NCBI GenBank assembly: GCA_033026295.1
Contig: CM065180.1
Span: 20,613,523 to 20,677,522 of the forward strand
Source: Channa striata
Lineage: Eukaryota; Chordata; Actinopteri; Anabantiformes; Channidae
DNA: 64,000 nt
Reading direction: 5' to 3'
Part shown: in pieces, positions 1 to 12,652 of the stretch
How the letters are laid out: each line of letters opens with the position of its first letter
Numbering within the stretch: position 1 is the stretch's first letter
Program-made: the position numbers and the translations under genes
The notes under the pieces: model-generated
Told to the model about the DNA's origin: nothing
Seen by the model: only the letters and a program-made list of their open reading frames with translations
The model's database searches: none

Positions 1-902
1 TGATGGTTTGAGGCTGTTTAACTATGTGATCTGATGCTTTTTGCAGTTTCAGTCCTAAACTCGAGAAGAGACGAAGAGGTCGGCAACACCAAGTTCAAGT
101 TCAGGGGGCCAAAGGGTAAAACCAGTGGAGCTCACTTTGAGTACTTTTAAATAAGACGGTGGAACACTGTGTCAGCCTCTCTACTGATTTGTTTTATTAA
201 AGAAAATATGTAATATGCAACTTTCAGGTACAATCTATATAAACTACGGCTTGTCTTGAAGCTGAAACTGTCCTGTGACACAGAGAGAAGCGGAGACAGC
301 CTCTGTGAGAGAGAGAAGACGAGCAACAGATCCGAAGACACAGGAGACGAGAAGAGAAGGAAAATAAGGAGCCGAGAATGAGTCCGAGAGGAAGCGGCAG
401 AGCGGGAGGGCAGCTCATCAGCCCGACTGCGCAGCGCTCCTCCAAACTTTCCACACTTTGTAAAAGATGCCATCAGGGGAAAGACTGAAGAGGATGATGA
501 AGAAAGACGATGAAACAACTCACAGGACGAGCTAACAGCTCAATTTCCTCCAGTCCAACATATTCATTCAAATCGATTCACTTTGAGAAGCAGGAGGCCA
601 TTTCTCATCTGCAAGACAGCGGCATCAAGCTATTGGAGAATACACACGAGGTGACGTACAGTAACACACGGCGCGTTTTCATATTTCCGGCGACACGAAG
701 GTGCTTTTTCTACACAGCAACGATACAAAACAAGGAGAGCTAACGAGTTAAATGTTACCATGGGAATCTCACTGAGGTAATGGGATTTCTGATAACACCC
801 CAGTGATGTCATTATCGCAGCCTGGGCCCACACATGAGGACACACAGCCAATTATAGACACACAAACCCAAATTGCCTCGGTAGGCATGATATTGATAAA
901 GT

Positions 903-942
<40 letters not shown>

Positions 943-3900
943 CACATGCACACTTGTGTACTTGGATGCTGCGTGCAGAGAGGTGTGTGTGTGTGTGCCG
1001 GTGCAGCAGGCTCTGCGGTTAGGCAGCTTGAAGACGTTGTAATTAAATGACAGTGTGATTCAAAACGAACAAAAACCACCAACTCAGCACAGTAATTAGA
1101 CAAACCTCATCCAGGTCTATTTCTGTCCACTGTCTGTCTCCCACCACCCCTCATTTCTGCTCTGATTTGCTGTTTGACACAAGCAAGAAGAGTGTCTCTG
1201 ATGTGTGTGTGCGCGCGTGTGTGTGCGTGAAACTGCCGGAGGGGAGACAGCAACAGGGATGGATGAATAATGTCCTTTGATCACAATAACAACACACACT
1301 CACACACATTTGCATTTACTACATTAACGCTGGCAGTTACATTGGGTATATGCAGTTAGTCCAAAATATTTTTTGCGGTCACCAGATGCCATTAAATATG
1401 TACACGCACAGCCACAAACAGTGCAGCACTGGAATTATTTATCGATATGCACATCAGAAAGCATCAGAAAATACAGTTCATTATGGGACCTATTGACAAA
1501 TGTCACCATTATGGATCAATAAATTACATAAATACATTTTGGCGTGTCTGCGGTTTGTGCATCACTGCTTAATTAGTGAAATGGAAACACTGACTAACTG
1601 CTGATAGAGGGAAGTCCCAGTTAGAAAAGTGTCCCAGGCCACCCCACACAGACGACTCTCAGGATGATGTGGTGAGTGTAGGTGGAGTGCGATGCATCGT
1701 GGTGAACGGTCTGCACTTGTGCTGGTGCTCAAAGCACTTCACGCTGCTTCTCATTCACCCAGGCTGTTACTCACGAGGAGCAACTGAGCCGGGGTTCAGG
1801 GTTCACGAGGGTCAAAATGTTAGAGCACCTCAGCCTGAATCCAAAACGCTGATTTGCATGTCATCAAATGCATCAGCTGGGATAATTCCCCCGATTATCT
1901 GTCAGTACTGTCATTGACACCTCGGGAATACATAGATTACCTCTGGCAGCTATAGACGGTGTAATACGAATAGTCAACTTTGGTAAAGAGCAACAGAGTC
2001 GACAGGATGTGAGGGTTTGGAGAGTGGACAACAGTTTGGTTCCCATGTCAAACTGATGGCCACTGTTGTGACTTTCAACGCTGTTATTTAAACCTGAAAC
2101 ACAAAGTTTTGGGTTTTTCTTAAACTTAACCGATTTTTCTATCATGTTCTTATTACTGTAACTTTGAAAGGCTGCCATTTAATAAAGGTCTAGTAAGCGA
2201 CTACGAGGCGGAGAAGAGCCCTACTACACTATATTAATATTTCTGATAACTGACTATCACTGAGCGGCTCCCAGTGAACCAAAACTTACTGTAACATACA
2301 TTCCTACTTCTGATTGGTAAACTGCAATAACATGAACCCTAGTGCAGTTGTTTGTTTGATGATTCCATATGTATTTGTAATGTATGATTGTACTTTTTTT
2401 TAATTTACAGCCCACATTTGTCAAGTCCTCTTCGTACGCGAGCTACAACAATGGGAACCTCGTCATCCTACAAACATTATTTATATAGTTAAAGTAATGG
2501 AACACGAAGGAACAAGAATTTGAGCTCATAACACAATTAGATCATCAGTTTGGTATTGTTTTTGTTTTCCTTGTTTATCTTTTTGCTTTGAATGCCAAAG
2601 TGTATGAAATTCATGCTCCAGTGAGCATCAAAATATTTAGTTAATCAGCCCTCGGAAATGAAGTGTTTTTATATCATTCACAAAGGGAAAATTTGAAATC
2701 AAAGTCCTGTGTGTCTGTGACATTACTGTACTAAACAAAGGTGGAATTGACACAAACACACACATACACAAACAAACACCACAGTATAACAACGCTGAGA
2801 AATATTAAAGAGCCTCACAATATTTTCTGATTCTTTGAACACTTTATGTTATTCAGAAGTGTTTTTCTTGAAGAAACAACACAGACAGACATCTCCCTTT
2901 GCTGCTGTTAACACGTTTGATGCACAGGCCATGATTAAATCCATGAGACATGCTCTAGAAAAACAGGTGGGGTGGGATGGAGAGAAGGCGAGGGAACATC
3001 TGCAGCTGCAGAACATTTCAGACGGATCATGCCCGATGTGCCCATGGGCGGCTCCCAGTGAGTAAAGGAAGACGCCAACAGGGAGCGAACAGTGTTCAGA
3101 AACGGCGTGATTCGGTTTGACCCCGGAGAACGTGGACGTCCACTTAAGGAATTACATGAAGCCAATCAACGAGGCCGACCAGACAAAGAGAAGCTTTAAA
3201 AAGTTGGTGCAAGGGAGGAAAAAAAGAACAAAACACTGAGTTTAAGACGCTGCCAGGTTTGCACCTCTGTGCTCACAACACAGCGTGGGACTTCCTCAGT
3301 CATTATCAGTAATGTCTTCTTTCCAATACAGGAAACACAAATGGTGCATTATTCAGCAAAGGCTGGGAGAGATTTCTGCTTTGTAATTTTTTTGAAATAC
3401 TTCATTGATTCCAGCCAGGGATTAACCCACCAAACCTGTTTTTTTAACATACCCACCAACCAACCACACAGCTGCCACGTATGGAAGGAACACAAACACA
3501 AAAACATACAGCGATATTTATCCAATTAATTATGAGGCACAGAAGATGAGTCAAGACAAAATGCGAGGAAAGAAGAAAAGAATGTGGCAGCACCTAGAGA
3601 TTTAGCCACCGAGTGACAGAGAACACACACGTAGTCAAGTACAATGAGTGCAGCCAAAGGCTTTAAAGAACATATACGCAGGGAAATTTCACACATCTAC
3701 GCACACACGAGTGCGAAGGCGTAATCGTGAATAGACAAATATACAGAGGGTCTTGCAAGGCGTAATGTTGGAGGCGAGCGTCTCCTTATTTTTCACATGA
3801 GGATTAGGAGAAGAATCAGCACGAAGCAGGAAAACAGACAAACCAGTCGGACGGAAGCCGACTAAACCTCAACCGACAGAGTTACTTCCTGAACTTTAGA

Positions 3901-5926
3901 TGAGGGGCAAAAGCGACACGCAGGAGGAACCCTGCATGGTTGCTGTGTTTTAACGGATGTCACATGTGATGGGTGGAGGCTTTAAGTGATGTCAGGACCT
4001 TTAATTATATCATTAATTGTGCAGTCCAACAATTTGAAAATTCTAAAAAATGTGGTTAAATCACAACGAGGAAAGATTAAAATTCAATAGCCCTTCTTAA
4101 AACAGCCATTTATAGAGCAAACATGCTATGGAAATATTATTTCAGAAATGACTTGTTGATATTTGACCCACTTAGACTTTAAACTGGACAGTCAAAAGAA
4201 GCAATTTAAGAAATCAAATCACCATTTTCGAACAAGTTATGTATAAATATTTAATAGAAAACACTGAGATATTTTATGATTTGTTATAAGAAAATCTGTT
4301 GGAGCCATAAAACTTACATGTGGACATTTGTAAAAATTATTTTTTAGAGTGGTAAGCTCTACATCCATGTTTTCTCTCTACATAATTGACTGGATTGATA
4401 GATATGGATGAACCTATAAAACCTATAAAACATGAGATTCCATTTGAGAAATTAGGTGTAAGTTCGCCATGACCAGCGTGTCATAAAACACACAGCATGT
4501 CTAATGTGTCAACACAAGTACCTCAGCAAATACTCTGCAGGTCCAACATTTCACAGTCTACAGTGTTTTGCAGGAAAATAAGAGACGTGTCCATTTGAAG
4601 CCAGAGGACACAAGCAAAAAACGTGCGGATCGAAACTTAACGCTAAAGCAAAGTGGGGGATCGAACGTTTGTTCATTGTCCGTTTTGTTCTCGTGTGTTC
4701 CTGCCGAGGAAACGCTCCTGCCGTCAGGGAGCTGAGTCGCTGCCGTCGAAGTGACTCTTGCTGCTAAAGTTGGTGCCAATGGGGACATTCGCCTCTGTTC
4801 CAGCTCTCGTCTCCTCCCTCATTTGCTGTCCCCCTTCTGCCACTTCGTCGAGGTGCTACATGTACCGACTGCAGAATCAATAAGCCATTACTGCAGTATC
4901 TTTAAAACATTCACAGATTCACTGTTAACAGCCCGAACTGGATTCTGCATCACGTGTTCAATTGAGGGCCGCACAGTCGGATTGACGCAGATCGCTTCGA
5001 GTGAAAATGCATGACTTAGGAGAGAGGATTCGGTTCTTGCAGAGCAACTGGAGCTAATATTGGTAGTACTCTCGCATTAGCACATCGTAAAACAGGAAAG
5101 TTTATAGAAGGTTTTTGACAGTTGCCAAAGAGTGATGCCTCGAATATGAAAGGAGCAAACACGTGCATGATCCTGACCATGGTTTCGTTGATTCACATTA
5201 ATTACCCCGAAGCACTGTATCATAAACTCTTTGACAATGACAAATCGATGTTTCAGAACGCTTTGCGTAGCATCTTTAAGGCTAGTCTGGCGAGCCCGCT
5301 GTCTGGTGATCCCTCTTTGATCTGGGCAAATACCACACATCAGAATTATCCACCCCCGCTGTGAGTTCCATGAATACCATTCCCACATGAACCTGCAGGA
5401 TCGTGAGCTGCTCATCTGTTCCCGCTCGCTGCTGAAATTGATTGGCAGTTGAGGGGCATGAGGGAACCAATCAGGGCTCCTGCACCTTGTCTGAGGGAAT
5501 CCTACACAATGAATGGAGATGTCCCAGATTATAGCTCGGTGGACCACGCAGTCGGTGTGAGCCAGACTACTAAAACGCCCACTCCTTCCAATTTAGCTCC
5601 TCTCTCTCCTCTCTGCATCGTTTCTACTTCTTTTCCTCCTGTTCTCAACCTGATTTTCAAATATCTCTCTGCAGATAATCATCTCCCTACACCCTTTTTT
5701 TTACTCTACATCTCCCCTCTCTACCATTCACAATCTCAGGTTAGTGCATGTGTTTTATGTGAACTGATATTTTTAAGTAAAGTGTTGAAGTTTTTCATTA
5801 GCAACAGTCAGATATGTAAAGGCTTAAGCAGGTGCTTGGTGTCGGTTTAGAGCAAAGAACTTCACATCAGCTCATTCCTTCCTCAACAACAAGCAATCGT
5901 CTACTCAAGCACACATTCTTCCATAC
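1..5926 (-). other. grin2a: grin2a intron after first coding exon (5' part only)
   Basis: This stretch follows the grin2a donor at 5926/5925. The next GluN2A exon, which should begin with residues like DPTSTFFQFG, was not found on the minus strand here, so the intron runs past the left edge. It holds a (CA)19 tract, scattered AT-rich sequence and no recognisable gene. A 156-codon minus-strand open frame (5077-5547) matches no family I know. A protein-like stretch at about 2880-3245 is unresolved. Confidence 0.75.
904..941. repeat. (CA)19 microsatellite
   Basis: Uninterrupted CA dinucleotides. The open frames across it on both strands (Thr-His or Val-Cys runs) are repeat artefacts. Confidence 0.97.
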
Positions 5927-6421
5927 CTTTTCAGCAATGATCATGGACGACCCCCCATGGATGCCCAGGATGGGTATGAGCGTCTGCGAGGAAATAAAAT
6001 CCAAAATCTGGGCAATGGCCTCCTGGTCAGTGCCATCCCCAAACACCACGCCGTGGATCTTGGTCCCGGACATCAGGTCACACATGTGAGTGATGATGCT
6101 TTTTGGGTCCGTCTCGTTGACGAGCAGCGTGACCACGTTGACGTCAATGGGGTCCTCCTTGCTCCACAGCGCCCGAATGTCCCGGTCTGAGATGTAGCGC
6201 GTGCGTCCCAAGATCACGGCAATGTTCAGGACCGGCACTTTCTCCGAGGCACCGCCAGTTCGTTGCTTTTGAGCCGCTGTGGGATCCACGAGCAGGGTCA
6301 TCGCCACCAGGAGAGCCAAGGAGAGCAGCACACTGTGACTGCAACCACTGCTACAGCTGCTCCTTCGACTCCTCCTCTTACTCCTTTTGCTGCTGAGGAA
6401 CATTCTGCCAAACCACTTCAT
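5927..6421 (-). CDS. grin2a: grin2a first coding exon: NMDA receptor GluN2A subunit, N-terminal part
   Basis: GluN2A is a glutamate-binding subunit of the NMDA-type glutamate-gated cation channel in neuronal membranes. This exon encodes 165 residues. A long basic n-region (SKRSKRRSRRSS) precedes a hydrophobic signal core (LLSLALLVAMTLL) and a likely cleavage after DPTAA. The amino-terminal domain then begins with LNIAVILG. GluN2A-type blocks follow: NETDPKSIITHMCDLMSG (includes the conserved N-glycosylation sequon), IHGVVFGDGTDQEA, and ILDFISSQTLIPILGIHGG. The wording fits GluN2A better than 2B, 2C or 2D. The exon ends at ...IIAEK with donor AAG|GTATGG, at the same place (ADK) as the mammalian first coding exon as I recall it. 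I chose the ATG at 6421. The in-frame ATG at 6430 overlaps a splice acceptor (ATGCAG) and is probably intronic. His42 and His44 of mammalian GluN2A are both Arg here; His128 is kept. All later exons are outside the window. Confidence 0.92.
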
Positions 6422-6470
6422 CCCCTGCATGGAAGGAGGATGAGGGAAACCAGAGCAGGAGAAGACAGAT
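6422..6470 (-). promoter_or_regulatory. grin2a: splice acceptor just upstream of the grin2a start codon
   Basis: On the minus strand a pyrimidine-rich run of about 40 bases ends in CAG at 6427-6425. GGG and then the ATG at 6421 follow. This is a good 3' splice site, so the coding exon probably carries only three bases of 5'UTR. The rest of the leader would come from one or more upstream non-coding exons, as is known for mammalian GRIN2A. Confidence 0.65.
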
Positions 6471-8070
6471 CAGAAGCCAGAAATGAGATGGGAGAGAGAA
6501 AAGTGTGGAAAGTTGATGGCAGAGAAAAAAAAAAACAAATTGTTAATACACAGCCCACACGGTCAGGTAGCACCTTTATTTTATTCCAGTTCTCCTCGGT
6601 AACGCTATTAAACACTTAAACCCCGTGGGGAGGGAGATGGCCTTGAGAAGATGTTGCGGAGGGGTGAGAGAAAGGGAAGATGACTAACAAGTATGTACTT
6701 TATGGTCACGACTGTTAGAATCAGATGATTCAGGAGCGAGTTGCACTGGAAGAGGAAGAGCGATGTCTTAACACTCCACCTTCAGCAGCCATTGATGCAC
6801 AACTGTGCTATACAATCATATCAGACCTGATTACACAGACTTAGCCATTTTATGATGTGCAGGACAATCCTTATTATGTGCATTGGCTTTGTGTATCTTG
6901 GGAACCAGACGTAATAAATTAGATTTTTAATTATATATCTTCACACAACACATTATGAACTTCTGTACATGCGTTTGTAATTTTTAATAGGACCTGAGCT
7001 TTTAATTTCCCTGTACATGTGAACATCTATCAGCACCGTTAATGACATTCCCATCAGCTGTTACTGTGCTTAGCAAAAGTTGGGCTTGTTAACTCACGAA
7101 ACAAAGATGCTGAACACAGCAGAGGGAGCGTTGTCATTGTGCTGACATGGCGTTTGGGTTACTGCACCTACAAGTGCAGCCTCGCAGAGCGGCGGGTCCG
7201 GCTGTGGACAAAAGGAAGCAACAGGAGTCAAATGTTGTGGTCTTGTTGCATTAGATCTACCGTCATAAGGTCTGTAGTGGAGTTTTTATTGCATAGAGGT
7301 AGATTAAGCTGCATAAAACTCGACCCAACTAAAAATTGTGTAAATGCTACTGCACTGACTATTTTAATAGTTGGAGGTTCAACTTCAATATATTGGATCC
7401 ATTTTGAAATGTCGTCTTAATTTAACATTTTCTGCAGCCCAACGATGCTGATGCTGCTTGGAGCTTTTCTTCACCTGCATTTATTAAATTCCCATGTAAA
7501 TGTTTGACTCCACAGTGTGGTGGTACAGATCGGTTTGTATCCCGAGAGGTACAAGACAAACGACATAAAGGCTGAAATTCTAGCCTGGGATGCCAGAGTG
7601 TGTTCGCTTGCACAGGACAGGAGGCGTGTGTGCACGTTTGAGAATGTGTGTCAGTGTGTAGACGTCTAAAGGCTCGAGTTACAGAGTGACCAGGTCGGGA
7701 GGTGGCAGCAGCTGTCGCACTCCAATCAAAACACAATCCAAATCAAAACAAAGGAACATCATCATCATCTCACAGAAATCGACACCACCAGTCTCCATAA
7801 ATAGATGATATTTACTGTAATCTCCTTGGAGAGAACAGTCTCGTGTGCTCGTGTGAATTGCGAGGTGCAGGTGTGCTGAACAGTAGAACGTGAGCAACAT
7901 CAGAAAGGCTCCAAACATCTGGTCACATAATGTGTCCATGTGCGCCGTGGATGATTTATGGATTCAGCAGCAGGACTGCATGTTTTTGCATCGGTGCAGA
8001 GCCCGTTGGAGCATGATTGATTCACGGAAGCTGTTGTGCCACGGCACCGTTAGAGGCAGCGCAGAGGACA

Positions 8071-8117
8071 GGGGTCGTGTCTTTAAGTTGGACCAGGGGT
8101 CGTGTCTTTAAGTTGGG
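8071..8117. repeat. 25-bp tandem duplication
   Basis: The unit beginning GGGGTCGTGTCTTTAAGTTG occurs at 8071 and again at 8096, with no mismatch over about 21 bases. Confidence 0.9.
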
Positions 8118-8587
8118 TCAGACAGATGTGCACAGACATTTGGCAAAAACAGAAGGGAAAATGGGTCAGTTGAGGAGAGACAGGTTTGGAATCCGTGTGT
8201 GTGATTTTTGATTCTTCTAACCACATTTCCTAACCATTCAAAACCACTATAAGACATCCACATGTTCCCAACCAAATCAGCACTGTCCCCTCACAAACAG
8301 CCAGACTCACACAGATCAGGGATAGGGCTTCACTCAAGCTACTTTACTTTTAATTTTCTCTTTTCCCTGGCGTTCTCACCAAAAAATTCAGAGACTTTTC
8401 CATTTTATTTTGATGTGGTTGTGGATGCAGATCATTGGGCACTTGTGCACCATATATTGTCATACGTACTCAGGATTTGTACGTACAGTATATCCCTGCT
8501 TTATGTTTTTATGCCTCCACGCCATCGACAGCATTCCCATTCCTGAATATGATATTTCAGGAAAAGCTGTCGAGCTCCTCCTGTTGA

Positions 8588-8650
8588 TGCGTTAATGCAT
8601 CACTGGGCAAGACACTGAACCCCAAGTTGCCCTCGTGTCTGAAATGGCAA
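8588..8650 (+). repeat. interspersed repeat fragment ('gggcaagacactgaacccc' type)
   Basis: The phrase GGGCAAGACACTGAACCCCA at about 8609 is a familiar signature of a high-copy teleost repeat. The class (SINE or LINE 3' end) cannot be settled from this short piece. Confidence 0.5.
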
Positions 8651-10083
8651 CTACGCTGACATCGATGTGGCCTGAATTTCACCAACGTGATCAGTGAAAA
8701 TACAGAATTGAATCAAACGTACCTTCTGGTGAAAGTTTGCAGTCTGTGCTTTCGAATCTACGGTTAGTTCTCCTACACTTTTCATAACTAGCCTAATCAC
8801 AGCTCGTTCTAAAACACCCTTTTTAAAAAATATTCGTTCACTTCTGATTACTGTTCAAACCTGCTTAGTGCAGCAAAGCCCGAAAACTGTGGCTGCATTC
8901 TCCATTTGTAAGGATGATGGTGCTTTTAGATTATTTTCTGTTGGCTGGGATTTGTCATACCTTGCGGTTCTGTAATGAAACGGAGACGCCAGTGGAAGGC
9001 TCGATTGTGAGCTGAATAATGCATGTGGGCTCACTGTGTCATCCCGTTTTTAAAACAAGCAGAGGACAGCTCCCCCACCCCGCCACCCGCCCGCCCACCC
9101 CTCGCCCAACTGAGCGTGAACGCTGTTTTAGCAGACCTGAGGATGAATCACCCAAATCTCAAGCCATTCAGAGCAAAGACGACACTGACGCCCGATAGAT
9201 TCATAGTCTCTGTCAAGAAGTCGTCATCTTTCTTTACCCAAAAAAAGCTCCTGGATTACACAAAGACGTGACCTGACAGCTCATTAAGTGCTTCCGTTCT
9301 AACCTCTCACTGAAATAATCAAACGATTCTCTTGACCATGTGTCTTAACAATCCTACAATCAGGTCACTGATAGTTAACCTGCGTCCTGTAACACGGTTT
9401 TTTAGGAGCGCATGAATGTTAATGGCAATAAACATCCTTCTGCCTTCATGTCGATAAATTAAATTTCATATCTTTATAACTACAAATATCACAATAGAGC
9501 ATATTTATTCCCATAAATTCAGTAAAATTGCCATTAAGGCAATGCAGAGGAATATATATGTTCAGTGTAATTACTCTTTTTTAAAATTTGTTTTGCTTAT
9601 AGTCTAGTTGCAGATTTTGCAAAATGTACAGTCCACTTTTGTGGTGTTTCAAGATTATCTCCATCAACTGCTACCTTGATTATTGCATCTGTGTTTTGTG
9701 TTTTACAGTTTGAAAGCACTTAATCCAGTCATGACTAAAGTCGATATTTTGCAAAAGATGCAATAAAAATGTGTAAAAGTCAAAGCTAATTTTAAGGTAG
9801 GTTGATAGAGTTGCAACTAATACTGTAAGTAGACAATTAGAAAACATTCCACCTTAAAAGTTGCCGGTAGCGTCTCTGCAGCTGTAGCTGTGCTATTAGC
9901 TAATGGACCAAGTGAAAAAGAAACAAGTGTTTGTGCTATATTTGCATGATGGAGCAGAACCTCTTTTGTTTGGCTTATCGTCACATCCACCTCATCAGCA
10001 TTACCTCAATCTCCTCTGTGCCTCCATGAACCACCATGAACGGGTGGTTCGAAAAGTTTAGGCCCCCTCATCGATTTTGAATA

Positions 10084-10240
10084 GGGTGGCCAAATCATTA
10101 GAAGAGTACAACTCCATCACCCACTAAGACCTCGACAATAAACAGAGAGTAGAATTATCGCCTTTCTGACAGTTTCAGAATGAGATTGCACAGGTGTACC
10201 TAATAAAGTGGCCATTAAAACGTTTTTCTTCTTCTAGCTT
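10084..10240. repeat. interspersed repeat, copy 1 of a family seen again near 52.2 kb
   Basis: It shares GGNTGGCCAAANCATTAGAA, then CACCCACTA and AGAATTAT..CCTTTCTGACAG in the same order with 52166-52262. It ends in GGTGTACCTAATAAAGTGGC, a terminus I recognise from many fish genomes. It is probably a non-autonomous element. Confidence 0.7.
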
Positions 10241-11330
10241 TTCAGTTCAGATACTGTCAACATACTGCACACAGTTGCAGTCTACACTGCACCTGTCCTC
10301 CAGATTTACTCCAGACTAAGTCATGGAAACTGGAGAACTCCTCCCTATGATGTCGTCTGGAAAGGTTTTTCAGCTACAATCAGAAAGAGATCGTAACGAG
10401 GAGAAGGTTGAGGCGGGTTTAATACCAACACGGTGTAGTGTACATATACACAATAAGGACAGAGCGAAAAATGGTGAAGTCGACACTCACTGTTTTGACC
10501 CCGTCGATAAATTCAAATCGATGCAGCAGCCCGATCACATTTAAGAGCACTCTAAGCAGGGGGGCAAACAGAAGGCCACGACTTAAAGACACGCAATCTT
10601 CAAAAACTAAGACAAACACACACCTTTCACTATAAGTAGCCAATGTGAAAGGTTTGGCAAGACCAGATTTCGAAAAAGGTTCAAACTGGTACTTTAGTGC
10701 ATTAGAGTATTTATAGTAACAAGTGAACCTGATATCACGCCGACTTTCTTTCTGTTCCAACGGGTTGTGTTAAAATCTGTCTAACAACGTGTTTTTCCTC
10801 CTTCTCTTTCAACTTGGCGGCATCCCAGGGGGTTGGAGGGGATGGCGGAAATAGACAGAAGCTGAGAGAAAGAAATAATAGTATATCCAGAACGAGACAC
10901 GGGTATCCACGATAAAAAGCAAGTAGACGAAACAGAGGGACGTACACAGCAACCAGCCACAACAAAACGTGACCTGTAACTTAGAAGTAAGGGTCAAAGG
11001 TCACCGCTGGTAAAGGTGGAGCTGAATTTAACTACTTTATGTGCCGCCATGTTGTTAATTCAAAATGGTACAGCAGCATGTATTACTTTTTAATATTTAC
11101 ACATTAACATTGTATAAACAAAAAACAGCAGTTGGTATTATTGTTGTGGCTCATTGGTGGACGGCCAGATCGGACTGGGCCAGTTTGTCATAACACGAAA
11201 GCTGCCGTTTCCTGGCACCACAACAGTAAATGATGTTTGGCAGGCGCCTCCCTACTACTGGCTGTCGTTCACACATGTACACAAACACACAAATGTAGAT
11301 TAAACCACGTCAGAAATTTGATCAGCCCCT

Positions 11331-11354
11331 CACACACACACACACACACACACA
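11331..11354. repeat. (CA)12 microsatellite
   Basis: Perfect CA dinucleotide run in non-coding DNA. Confidence 0.95.
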
Positions 11355-12028
11355 TTTCGGATGCATCGATTATTATCTTTACATGCTATTTAATATCTTT
11401 GTCTATCGGTCTCCAAACATTCTGCTTGTCGTGTTCTTGTGTCTCTCAATTAATTTCATTGCCCAGGTTAGTGGATCCTTTCATCCCTTTTCATCTTTCC
11501 CTTTTTCTTTCGTTCTTTTTTATTTTTTGCTGTTTTGGAACAAATCCGTCTCTGCCATTTGAAGGAAACAGGCACCGAGAACTTGTCTGAATACAAATGA
11601 GCTGCACAAGTTGGATCTTGTCTACAGGCCTTTGCACGCAAAGTAACAATGTTCTGAGGGATCGGAATAGACAACAGCTTCAGATACATGATGTTTGGAA
11701 ATGTAACCTTTTAAAGCGGTTATTAAATTATATATAAAGTTTGGTTGTCACGTCCCCTGCTGCTGCAGTTTTGACCAACTTTCTGACACGACTATTCCCC
11801 CTCTGACATCCTTCTCCCGTGTCGCCTCCCTCCTCCATCCATTTTCTCCGGGCCGATCCCTCGTTCGCTCTCTCTCCGAGGCCCCGGCCATCTGCTTCCG
11901 TGTGCCCTGACGTGTGCATGAGCGCCCACGAGAAGCCCAGTGGAAGTAATCGTCTGTTACCACTCAGGCTTCAACGTGTTGTCTGCCCACTGCACATACC
12001 TTTTTAGCTCTTTACAAACCCACTTTTC

Positions 12029-12030
<2 letters not shown>

Positions 12031-12065
<35 letters not shown>
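12031..12065. repeat. (GT)17 microsatellite
   Basis: Perfect GT dinucleotide run in non-coding DNA. Confidence 0.96.
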
Positions 12066-12068
<3 letters not shown>

Positions 12069-12632
12069 GAGAAACCGTCAAAGAAAGAAGTGGAATTACT
12101 ACTATTCTCTTATATAATGGATGTGAACAGAGCTCCTCTCCCCCTCTGTGCACCTGAGGCCCAGTACACAACTCCGTCTGTGCTACACTGCAGCGTGTTA
12201 CACTTCCATCTTCACACTCATTCGTTTTCACTGGTTTTGGTGCTGATTGGTCACTTTCAGCTTCATCATCATGCAGGAGGCTCACGTCAGATCATCACCT
12301 CCAGAGTTTGGTTTTCAGAGTGGAAGGAGGAACGGAAAATGTTTTTGTCTTTCTGCAGCATTTCTGTCTTCGACCTAACAGGAAGAAACTGTCGGTGTGT
12401 CTCTGAAAGCCAGATTCCAAGGTGATCACACACACTAATCAGGTTTTATCCAGCCATGAACAAAGCTAATGAATTTGCGACAGCGTGATGACAAAAAAAA
12501 TTTGGGCTTTGCGTTTTTGTGCCGTTTTCCTCCAATCGTGTTAAAATTCATCCACATCTGTGTCGTTCTGTGACAGTCTCACTCCTCCACTCTGTCTCCA
12601 CTAAACACACATTTATCATAAATGCATGAGCC

Positions 12633-12652
12633 CACACACACACACACACACA
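12633..12652. repeat. (CA)10 microsatellite
   Basis: Perfect CA run shortly before the CpG-rich segment. Confidence 0.93.

Noticed and set aside
5077..5547. 156-codon minus-strand open frame in the grin2a intron
   Set aside because: No known motif and no splice context, and it does not match the expected next GluN2A exon. A conserved non-coding element there cannot be excluded.
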